From Clostridiales bacterium (GTDB taxonomy: Bacteria > Bacillota > Clostridia > Christensenellales > Borkfalkiaceae), in contig DPGH01000007.1 in NCBI GenBank assembly GCA_003523255.1, forward strand, positions 1 through 11,805: a DNA stretch of 11,805 bases, read 5' to 3'. A model generated the notes under the pieces. It worked only from the letters and a program-made list of their open reading frames with translations, searched no databases and was not told the DNA's origin. A program made the position numbers and the translations under genes. Position 1 is the first letter of the stretch. The number at the start of each line of letters is the position of its first letter. Below, in pieces: positions 1 through 5,445 of the stretch.

Positions 1-92
1 ATTTATTATATTATATCTTAATTATAATAAACCATATTTAAACCAAACCGAATATATAATTAAACGACGCAAAAACCTAACGGAAATGCCGG

Positions 93-1244
93 TTATTTTG
101 CAAAAATCGTTTTACCGTTTCTCACGGTGAGGGTAACGTTAAAGTCTTTGTCGAGAACGGCAAAGTCTGCGTTTTTGCCCGTTTTTATAGAGCCGATTTT
201 ATCTTCGAGCCCCAAAGATTTGGCGGGGTTTATCGTGGCAAAGTCTATTGCGTCGGTAAACGAAACGCCGCATTTTTCGACTACGTTTTTAACCGCATGG
301 TTCATTTTCAATATACTGCCGGCGAGAGTGCCGTCTTTAAGACGCGCTTCGCCGTTTTTAACGAAAACCTCTTGTCCGCCGAGTTCGCTGACGCCGTCGG
401 GGAGATGTTTTGCACGCATAGAGTCGGTAATAAGTACGAATTTGTCGTGCGGTTTGTTTTTGATTAAAAGTTTAATTGCAGGCACGCTCAAGTGAATGGT
501 GTCGCAAATCGCTTCGCAACGAAGTTCGTCGAAAAGCATTGCCGAGCCTACCGTGCCGACTTCTCTGTGGTGTAAGGGCTTTTGCGCGTTATAAGTGTGC
601 GTAACGTTTTTAAGCCCGCTTTCAATCGCGTGGCTCATTTCGTTGTATCCTGCGTCGGTATGTCCTGCGGAAGCGGTTACGCCGATAGCCGCAAGGTGGC
701 GGATAAGTTCGTCCGCACCTTCTACCTCCGGGGCAAGGCTGACGATTTTAATATTGCCGCCGCTCGCCTTATTGTATTTATCGAACGTTTCGACTTCGGG
801 TTTCGCCACGTATTGAATGGGTTGCGCGCCTACGTGTTTTACTGAAATAAAGGGTCCTTCTAAATGTATGCCCAAAACCTTTGCGCCTTCGTCGACGTCT
901 TTTTCAACGTATTCTTTTACCGCGCCCATTGCTTTTAAAATGTTTTCGGGGCTCTGCGTCATCGTGGTAGCCAAAAAGCCGGTAGTGCCTTCGCTTGCGA
1001 CCGCTTTCGCTATAACGTTTAACGCTTCGGTAGTACCGTCCATCGCGTCAGACCCCATCGCGCCGTGAATATGCTCGTCGATAAATCCGGGAACGACTAT
1101 TTCGCCCTCTTTAACGTTAAACGGCTCGGTAATTTTGCCGCTGTTTTCTTGGATAAAGGCTATTTTGCCGTTTTCAATGCCGATGTCGGTAGTGATAACG
1201 CCTTTGCCTTCAACGTACGCTTTTACGTTTTTAAAACCTTTCAT
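93..1244 (-). CDS. nagA: N-acetylglucosamine-6-phosphate deacetylase
   Basis: Cytoplasmic amidohydrolase that removes acetate from GlcNAc-6-phosphate to give GlcN-6-phosphate, for amino-sugar catabolism and cell-wall recycling. The 383-aa length is normal for the family. Seen in the protein: the HxH motif at H58/H60 (in FIDEHIHG), metal-ligand glutamate E129 in HLEGPF, H195 in SAGHTDAGY, H216 in VTHTYNA, the substrate-loop HHREVG near 225-230, and the catalytic aspartate D274 in LITDS. Keeping HxH suggests a two-metal site of the Bacillus type rather than the E. coli form, which lacks HxH (inference from family knowledge). The ATG has GGAG (1252-1255, minus) 7 nt upstream. It is transcribed alone from its own promoter; no nagB or PTS gene is in the window. 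The 92 nt after the stop are AT-rich with only a weak hairpin, so its terminator is not clear. Confidence 0.96.
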   Translation of the reverse strand: MKGFKNVKAYVEGKGVITTDIGIENGKIAFIQENSGKITEPFNVKEGEIVVPGFIDEHIHGAMGSDAMDGTTEALNVIAKAVASEGTTGFLATTMTQSPENILKAMGAVKEYVEKDVDEGAKVLGIHLEGPFISVKHVGAQPIQYVAKPEVETFDKYNKASGGNIKIVSLAPEVEGADELIRHLAAIGVTASAGHTDAGYNEMSHAIESGLKNVTHTYNAQKPLHHREVGTVGSAMLFDELRCEAICDTIHLSVPAIKLLIKNKPHDKFVLITDSMRAKHLPDGVSELGGQEVFVKNGEARLKDGTLAGSILKMNHAVKNVVEKCGVSFTDAIDFATINPAKSLGLEDKIGSIKTGKNADFAVLDKDFNVTLTVRNGKTIFAK

Positions 1245-1268
1245 AATTTCGCTCCGTAATAAAATTAT

Positions 1269-1291
1269 ACGGTTACCGTTTCGGTAACCGT
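1269..1291 (-). promoter_or_regulatory. Palindrome at the nagA transcription start, candidate operator
   Basis: Perfect 10-bp inverted repeat with a 3-nt centre: ACGGTTACCG, TTT, CGGTAACCGT on the plus strand. Each arm also contains a GGTNACC half-palindrome, so it can be read as two 7-bp sites 13 bp apart. Its place at the predicted +1 of nagA fits a repressor operator; the regulator is not in the window and the motif matches no operator I know. The same sequence could form a 10-bp RNA hairpin. Minus-strand RNA would continue with TATAATTTTATT, so a weak terminator for the upstream DUF421-DUF4363 transcript is the alternative reading. Confidence 0.5.
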
Positions 1292-1296
1292 TTTAA

Positions 1297-1325
1297 ATTT
1301 TATCACTGCCCGCGCGCGTTGTCAA
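1297..1325 (-). promoter_or_regulatory. nagA promoter
   Basis: On the minus strand TTGACA (1320-1325) and TAAAAT (1297-1302) are separated by exactly 17 nt, a near-consensus sigma-A promoter. The start is expected near 1290, leaving a ~45-nt leader that contains the palindrome at 1269-1291 and the GGAG ribosome binding site. A second TATAAT (1264-1269, minus) lies closer to the gene but has no matching -35. Confidence 0.75.
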
Positions 1326-1348
1326 TAAAATACGCCGATTTTACTTTT

Positions 1349-1726
1349 TTACAATATATTTTCGATAGATACGCTGAAAGATTTCGGTATTTCCACGGAG
1401 AGTTCTTTAAGTACTTCTACTTTTGAAAGAGCGTCCTCCCACTTTTCGTCGCGGACGAGTTTAACGCACTCCGCAACCCACAGGTCGAATTCTTTTATTT
1501 CGTTGTGCGGTATAAATACGTGCAAATATCTTTTTTTATCGTGCCAGTTGGTCTGAACGGCGTATACGTCGTCCTCCACTGCGATTTTTTCGTCCACCTT
1601 AACGTACAGCACGTCAAGCGCGGCTTTGAATTCCGTAAACTGCCGCGAAACGAAGTCGTGTTCGTAAAAAGCGAAAACCGTTAAAAGCAACGCGACCGTA
1701 AGCATGGATATTATAGTTTTTTTCAT
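1349..1726 (-). CDS. DUF4363 family membrane-anchored protein
   Basis: 125-aa protein of unknown function. Residues ~4-21 form one hydrophobic segment (signal anchor or uncleaved signal), and the rest is a soluble, probably extracytoplasmic helical domain. The central stretch with W61, KK(R)YLHVFIPH and EIKEFD resembles the DUF4363 family, small proteins that in clostridia often lie directly after a DUF421 gene. Here the gene starts 4 nt after the DUF421 stop, and the overlapping GGTGA serves as its ribosome binding site, so the two are surely co-transcribed and perhaps translationally coupled. No catalytic motif is visible. The family call rests on pattern and context; the function is not known. 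Confidence 0.75.
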   Translation of the reverse strand: MKKTIISMLTVALLLTVFAFYEHDFVSRQFTEFKAALDVLYVKVDEKIAVEDDVYAVQTNWHDKKRYLHVFIPHNEIKEFDLWVAECVKLVRDEKWEDALSKVEVLKELSVEIPKSFSVSIENIL

Positions 1727-1730
1727 TTTT

Positions 1731-2456
1731 TCACCATTTAACTCCTGCGGGCAAAGTAAGCGAAGTAATTTCGTATTTTTTGTTTTTCTGTTTGGAATAA
1801 ACTCGTCCGTTTCCGTCTATCGTCATCACTTCGGTTTTTTTAAGAGTTGTACCCGATTGTTCTATATACGCCGTTATATCGGAGTCGCTTATGTTTATAA
1901 GTTTCAGGTTTCTTTTAACTATTTTGCCTTCGTTTACAATAAGCAGGGGTACGGATTCGCCTTTATCCTCGCCGCCGCGTTCGAAGGGTGAAAGTTTACC
2001 GTTAGACTCGAATATGGCGTAATCGAGATCGTCGAGAGAATAGTAGCCGAGCGCGCGCATAGACTCTATCAAATCGTCTACGCCCATATTGTTTTTTTTG
2101 AGTTCGGCAATGCAGACGCCGTTTTTGTCTATAACTATGCTGGGTTTGCCCGAAAGCGCCTTTTTAAATCCGTCGCCGAGTTGCTCTAATATCGAAAACA
2201 ATTGATGCAGTAAAAACAACGCGAGTATGGCGACTATGCCGTACGCAAGCGGTATCGAAACGTCCGCCATAGGTATGCAAGCAAGGTCGGCGATGATAAG
2301 GGTTACTATAAATTCAAAGGGTTGCATTTCGCCTATCTGTCGTTTTCCCATAAGACGCATAACTATAACGAGCGTAATATAGGTGATAAGCGTACGCAAA
2401 AAAATAACGACCATACCGCTATTATGTTTAACGGGCGGTTTTTTATGCGAAAACAT
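1731..2456 (-). CDS. DUF421 (YetF-type) membrane protein
   Basis: 241-aa integral membrane protein with the hallmarks of the DUF421/YetF family: three N-terminal membrane segments (about 15-36, 47-63 and 69-89) with the signature MRLMGKRQIGEMQPFE between the first two. A cytoplasmic domain follows from ~101, beginning GKPSIVIDKNGV and including LGYYSLDDLDYAIFESNGKLSPF. The biochemical role is unknown; related DUF421 proteins such as YetF/2Duf are tied to the spore membrane in Bacillus (family knowledge). The start is uncertain. The first ATG (2456) adds 14 basic residues, while ATG at 2412-2414 (M15) gives the usual family N-terminus; neither has a convincing Shine-Dalgarno. The gene is divergent from folT, and a minus-strand TATAAA at 2497-2502 overlaps the folT -10. 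Confidence 0.88.
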   Translation of the reverse strand: MFSHKKPPVKHNSGMVVIFLRTLITYITLVIVMRLMGKRQIGEMQPFEFIVTLIIADLACIPMADVSIPLAYGIVAILALFLLHQLFSILEQLGDGFKKALSGKPSIVIDKNGVCIAELKKNNMGVDDLIESMRALGYYSLDDLDYAIFESNGKLSPFERGGEDKGESVPLLIVNEGKIVKRNLKLINISDSDITAYIEQSGTTLKKTEVMTIDGNGRVYSKQKNKKYEITSLTLPAGVKW

Positions 2457-2475
2457 GCGGGGTACAAATTTTCGC

Positions 2476-2504
2476 TTGACAAAGAAAAGTTTAAATTTTA
2501 TACT
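2476..2504 (+). promoter_or_regulatory. folT promoter
   Basis: TTGACA (2476-2481), 17-nt spacer, TATACT (2499-2504): an almost perfect sigma-A promoter. The start is expected near 2511, exactly at the 5' edge of the riboswitch P1 stem, which supports both calls. Confidence 0.85.
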
Positions 2505-2510
2505 GTACTA

Positions 2511-2612
2511 AAAAATAGAGTAGTAAAGACGCGTAAAGTGTTGCAGACAGGGATGTTTTTTGCAAACGAAAAGGGCTTTCTCTTGCGGTGTCTTTACGCG
2601 TCCGCTATTATT
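2511..2612 (+). ncRNA. Tetrahydrofolate (THF) riboswitch
   Basis: The leader follows the folT-type THF aptamer in order and spacing. P1 is AATAG (2514-2518) with CTATT (2605-2609). The conserved AGAGTAG follows, then P2 TAAAGAC (2524-2530) with GTCTTTA (2590-2596), the core GCGTAAAGTG (2531-2540), and P3 TTGCA (2541-2545) with TGCAA (2561-2565). P3 encloses GGGATGTT, and after it come ACGA, an A-rich/CTTT hairpin and GCGGT. The known S. mutans folT aptamer has the same blocks (GAGAGTAG, GCGTTAAGTG, GGGATGT, ACGA, GCGGTG). It senses reduced folate and normally turns folate transporter genes off. The downstream gene is folT, in full agreement. An open frame from 2560 through this region is not coding. 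Confidence 0.9.
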
Positions 2613-2650
2613 GCGCTCTAAGCGATTTTCACTCTGGGCGAGGATATCGG

Positions 2651-2679
2651 TCTCTCTATCTTTCGGGAGAGATTTTTTT
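2651..2679 (+). terminator. Riboswitch expression platform: terminator hairpin carrying the folT Shine-Dalgarno
   Basis: TCTCTC (2651-2656) can pair with GAGAGA (2667-2672), or ATCTTT with AGAGAT, and seven T follow directly (2673-2679) before the ATG at 2680. The 3' arm is also the ribosome binding site (GGGAG). When the hairpin forms it should stop transcription, and any read-through RNA would have its Shine-Dalgarno masked. CTCTAT (2654-2659) in the 5' arm can instead pair with ATAGAG (2515-2520) of the aptamer P1 strand, a plausible anti-terminator when P1 is not stabilised by ligand (inference). Confidence 0.7.
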
Positions 2680-3426
2680 ATGTCTTATTTACTTTCGGCT
2701 TCTGCCGCTTCGTTTGATTTTGCCGTCATTTTCGGTAATATTCTCACTAACTGGTATTACTATCTTGCGCTTGTCGTTTGTTTAATCGCGATAGCGGTGT
2801 TTTTTGTGGTTAAAAAACCAAAGGCGCGGCATACGCTTACGCCCACTCAAAAATTAACGTACGTTTCGGTACTTACGGCGCTTTGCGTGGTAGCGAATTG
2901 TTTTTCGTACTTTCCCGTTTCTTATATAAGCGTGTCGTTTACGTATACGGTTTGCTTTATCGCGGGGTACGTACTCGGCGCGAAAGCGGGGTTTGCGGTC
3001 GGCTTTATCGGCGACCTTATCGGCGGAATTATCATGCCCGCGGGTGCGTATAACCCTCTTATAGGTCTTGCAAGCGGACTGTCGGGGTTGATACCGGGGA
3101 TAGCCTTCGATTATTTCGGAGGTAACGATTACGTAAAAACGTGTGTTTCTTCCGCGGTTAACCTTGCGGCGTGTACTTCGGGACTTAATACTTTCGCGCT
3201 GTGGCTTATGTACGGACTGGGTAAAAAAACGTTTTGGGCGTATTTGTGGGTGAGGCTGCCCTGGCAAGTGCTGGTGGCGGCGGCAAACCTTGTTTTATGT
3301 CTTGCGCTCGTCGCGATAATTCCTCGCGTTTTGCCGGTCGGCAAATTTGATTTTGCGCGAAAAAAAGATAAAAAAACGGACGGAGAAGACCCCCGTCCGT
3401 GGCAGAACGAAAACAAAAGCGAATAA
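2680..3426 (+). CDS. folT: Folate-specific ECF transporter S component
   Basis: Membrane substrate-binding subunit of an energy-coupling-factor importer for folates; it needs the shared EcfA/A'/T module, which is not in this window. I place the start at ATG 2680, 8 nt after GGGAG. A longer in-frame reading from 2560 would translate the riboswitch and is rejected. The 248-aa product has FolT-family features from ~58 on: KLTYVSVLTALCVV, then SYISVSFTYT, GYVLGAKAGFAVGFIGDLIG, GAYNPLIGLASG and, near the end, R(L)PWQ. It is longer than the usual ~170-190 aa. An additional membrane helix (about 25-45) with a KKPKAR connector precedes the family core, and a polar tail from ~227 (RKKDKKTDGEDP) follows it. 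It is a single-gene unit with its own promoter, riboswitch and terminator. Confidence 0.92.
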   Translation: MSYLLSASAASFDFAVIFGNILTNWYYYLALVVCLIAIAVFFVVKKPKARHTLTPTQKLTYVSVLTALCVVANCFSYFPVSYISVSFTYTVCFIAGYVLGAKAGFAVGFIGDLIGGIIMPAGAYNPLIGLASGLSGLIPGIAFDYFGGNDYVKTCVSSAVNLAACTSGLNTFALWLMYGLGKKTFWAYLWVRLPWQVLVAAANLVLCLALVAIIPRVLPVGKFDFARKKDKKTDGEDPRPWQNENKSE

Positions 3427-3438
3427 CTTAAAATCCGC

Positions 3439-3490
3439 GTCGCCCCGAGCGCTTAAGCGTTTTCACGGGCGACTTTTTTGTTTTTTTTTT
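3439..3490 (+). terminator. folT terminator
   Basis: GTCGCCC (3439-3445) pairs with GGGCGAC (3467-3473); inside is a second small palindrome, GCTTAAGC. The T-run is very long: 16 of the next 17 bases (3474-3490). It lies 13 nt after the folT stop. It overlaps the last codons of the convergent flippase gene, whose stop codon is at 3463-3465. Read on the minus strand the hairpin is followed by GCGGATTTT, so it may act weakly in both directions. Confidence 0.88.
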
Positions 3491-4980
3491 AATTTAAACT
3501 TTTCTTTAACGAAGGCCACGTCTACGAGTCCGAAGCCGAAAAACAGCGCGGATATAAACGCGGTTTGCACGGCGGCGCAAAGCAAAAACGTGGTAAACGT
3601 GCCTAATACGGGTAGCAAAAGTTTATCGAGCATAAGCCCGAGAAGCACCGTCGGCAAGGTAAACGCCGCCGAGTACGCAATAAAGCGTTTGTATTTAAGT
3701 TTTAGCGGGCAATGCTTTTTAAGGAGCAGAAAATTAAGAATGGTCGTTAAAACGTATACGAAAGAAAAGCCTGCGAGCAAAGCGTAAATTCCTAAAAATT
3801 TAGGTAAAATTATAACGCAGGCAAGCATAAACGTGCCGCTTATAATATAGTAAAGCAAAGTTTGTTTTTCAAGCCCGATAGAGTTTAATATGCTTGTCGT
3901 AATGCTCGAAAGCCCCATAAAAAGCATTAAAAAGGACGAGGCGGCAAGATATTCGCCGCAACTCGGGCTGTTAAAAATCAATATGCCTATTTCTTCTCCG
4001 TTGGTGATGAAAATCGGTATAGTCGCGCAACTTAAAAACGCGGTGAATTTTACCGCTTTCTCCGTGTCGGTTTTAAGCGACGCCCAGTTTTTTTTGTAAT
4101 AACTTTCGGATATCTCCGGCACGAGAACGAGCGCGAAAGAGCCTATAAGCGTAGTGGGTATAAACAGTATGGGTATTGCCTGACCCGCCGCCGCGCCGAA
4201 AAGGCTCATTGCCTGACTGCTCGTATATCCCGCGGAGATAAGCCTTGCGGGCAGTATAACCGAAACGAGCGAAATCGCGAGCGAGTTCGTGGTGCGCATG
4301 GCGGTAACGGGCGTTGCGGAGGCAAGCAAGGGCTTAAGTTCCGGAAAGGGATTCGTCAGTCTGTTTTTTCGCATAAAGAACGCAATCGTTGCCACCGAGA
4401 AAGAGAACAGGTAGGATATAAGTACGGCAAATCCCGCGCCGTTCGCGCCGTCGGCAACGCTATCGGCGCGGCTTATTATAAGCACGCCGGCGATTATCAT
4501 GCAAATTTCTTCTAACAGTTCTATAACGGAATAGGGTAAAAAATCTTTATCTCCCCAAAACACGCCGCGCAGTACCGAGTAAAGCGAATTGAATACGAGC
4601 CCGGGCAGTACGGCAAGGAAAACCGCCACGCATCTTAAGTCGCTGAAAATTATGCCGAGACGATTTTTGAATATAAAAAACAGCACGCATACGGGCAGGG
4701 AAAACGCAAGCGCGGAAAAAAGCCCTGCGGAAATAACTTCGTTGCGGCGTTTAAGGTCGCCTTCCGCTTTGTATTTCGTCATCAAGCGTGAAACCGTTAT
4801 CGGCGTGCCCGAACAGCATACGGTTAAAAGCAACGCGAAAACGGACAACGCGACCTGATATATACCTATGCCTTCCGCGCCGATTGCGCGCGACAGATAA
4901 ATGCGGTAGGTAAACCCCAAAAATTTTTCGCAAACGGAAAACAACGTTACGGTCGCTACGGTTTTAAAAAAAGTTTTCAT
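3463..4980 (-). CDS. SpoVB/MurJ-superfamily lipid-linked oligosaccharide flippase
   Basis: 505-aa polytopic membrane protein with about 14 hydrophobic segments, as usual for the MOP (MATE-like) exporter superfamily. The N-terminus FLGFTYRIYLSRAIGAEGIG (20-39) and SGTPITVSRLMTKY (57-70) are typical of the SpoVB/YtgP group of Bacillota, which move lipid-linked peptidoglycan or polysaccharide precursors across the membrane; SpoVB is needed for spore cortex. Whether this is the sporulation protein or a vegetative paralogue cannot be told from sequence alone, so no symbol is given. The ATG has GGAG 6 nt upstream. A possible -10 TATAAT (5028-5033, minus) overlaps that of the divergent LysM gene, with no good -35. 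The lysine-rich C-terminus (KLKKKQK) is encoded by the T-run of the folT terminator. Confidence 0.88.
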   Translation of the reverse strand: MKTFFKTVATVTLFSVCEKFLGFTYRIYLSRAIGAEGIGIYQVALSVFALLLTVCCSGTPITVSRLMTKYKAEGDLKRRNEVISAGLFSALAFSLPVCVLFFIFKNRLGIIFSDLRCVAVFLAVLPGLVFNSLYSVLRGVFWGDKDFLPYSVIELLEEICMIIAGVLIISRADSVADGANGAGFAVLISYLFSFSVATIAFFMRKNRLTNPFPELKPLLASATPVTAMRTTNSLAISLVSVILPARLISAGYTSSQAMSLFGAAAGQAIPILFIPTTLIGSFALVLVPEISESYYKKNWASLKTDTEKAVKFTAFLSCATIPIFITNGEEIGILIFNSPSCGEYLAASSFLMLFMGLSSITTSILNSIGLEKQTLLYYIISGTFMLACVIILPKFLGIYALLAGFSFVYVLTTILNFLLLKKHCPLKLKYKRFIAYSAAFTLPTVLLGLMLDKLLLPVLGTFTTFLLCAAVQTAFISALFFGFGLVDVAFVKEKFKLKKKQKSRP

Positions 4981-5029
4981 TTATATCTCCGATGTCGTCA
5001 GTGCTATTTTATTCGCGCGGCGGCATAAT

Positions 5030-5035
5030 TATAAT
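5030..5035 (+). promoter_or_regulatory. -10 box 6 nt before the LysM gene start
   Basis: TATAAT lies in the palindrome ATTATAAT, so it gives a -10 on both strands (minus 5028-5033 for the flippase gene). On the plus strand the -35 position (5007-5012) reads TTTTAT, a poor match. Only six bases, ACGGGT, separate the box from the ATG at 5042, so transcription would begin at or within a base or two of the start codon. Confidence 0.4.
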
Positions 5036-5041
5036 ACGGGT

Positions 5042-5329
5042 ATGGAAAAGTTTTTTTACAGAGTAAAACGCGGCGATACCGCAATCGGCGTTGCCGAAAA
5101 GTTTTCGGTAAGCGTTTTCGGTTTGATAAAAGACAACGCGCTCGTTGGCGAAATACGCGCGGGGGACATTCTCGTCGTAAGACGCCCGGAAAAACTTTAC
5201 GCCGTAAAACCTTTCGACTCGGCAAGACGCGTTGCGGAAAAGTTAGGAATCGGCGAAAGCGAACTGCTTATGGCTAACGGGGGCGCGCCGTATGTTTTTT
5301 ACGGACTTAAAATAAAAACCGAAGTATAA
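5042..5329 (+). CDS. Small double-LysM protein
   Basis: 95-aa protein made almost wholly of LysM-like units. The first (5-48) is clear: YRVKRGDTAIGVAEKFSV, a DN turn, then IRAGDILVVRRP. The second (52-95) is degenerate: LYAVKPFDSARRVAEKLGI, ANGG, YGLKIKTEV. LysM domains bind N-acetylglucosamine in peptidoglycan, but no signal peptide or membrane segment is present. Spore-coat and spore-assembly LysM proteins also lack one, which makes a mother-cell or cytoplasmic role possible (inference). ATG 5042 is the only usable start: the LysM fold begins at residue 5, and no in-frame ATG, GTG or TTG precedes it in the short spacer. No Shine-Dalgarno is visible. It is divergent from the flippase gene and is followed by hairpins at 5335-5350 and 5376-5421. 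Confidence 0.75.
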   Translation: MEKFFYRVKRGDTAIGVAEKFSVSVFGLIKDNALVGEIRAGDILVVRRPEKLYAVKPFDSARRVAEKLGIGESELLMANGGAPYVFYGLKIKTEV

Positions 5330-5334
5330 AAATT

Positions 5335-5350
5335 CGCCGCATAAGCGGCG
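5335..5350 (+). repeat. GC-rich hairpin after the LysM gene
   Basis: CGCCGC, ATAA, GCGGCG: a perfect 6-bp stem starting 6 nt after the LysM stop, with further CGGCG copies behind it. It has no T-run, so it is more likely an RNA-stabilising 3' hairpin than a terminator. Confidence 0.5.
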
Positions 5351-5375
5351 CGGCGCGATTCGGCGATATTTAAAT

Positions 5376-5421
5376 AAGGCGAAAGGGCGAGTTATAGCCG
5401 CTCTTTCGCCTTGACTTTTTT
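5376..5421 (+). terminator. Terminator between the LysM gene and ruvC
   Basis: AAGGCGAAAGGGCG (5376-5389) pairs with CGCTCTTTCGCCTT (5399-5412), a 14-bp stem with one G-U pair and a 9-nt loop. GAC and six T (5416-5421) follow. It closes the LysM transcript. The base of its 3' arm (TT) is the start of the ruvC -35 box. Confidence 0.85.
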
Positions 5422-5439
5422 AAAAAAAGGAAGTACAAT
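5411..5439 (+). promoter_or_regulatory. ruvC operon promoter
   Basis: TTGACT (5411-5416), 17-nt spacer, TACAAT (5434-5439). The -35 is fused to the end of the preceding terminator. The start codon GTG lies 6 nt after the -10, so this promoter would give a leaderless or nearly leaderless message. If instead AAGGAAG (5427-5433) is used as Shine-Dalgarno, 12 nt before GTG, transcription must start further upstream. Confidence 0.6.
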
Positions 5440-5445
5440 GATAAA

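Noticed and set aside
1..92. Possible terminator or further gene after nagA
   Set aside because: Only a weak, bulged hairpin (AACCGG...CCGTT) with a short T-run on the minus strand; too poor to call, and no coding signal.
2560..2679. In-frame N-terminal extension of folT by 40 codons
   Set aside because: It would translate the THF riboswitch and terminator. ATG 2680 has GGGAG at good spacing and begins the plausible protein.
2854..3416. Long minus-strand frames opposite folT (137 and 95 aa)
   Set aside because: Arg/Lys-rich shadow translations of a membrane-protein gene; folT has the promoter, riboswitch and terminator.
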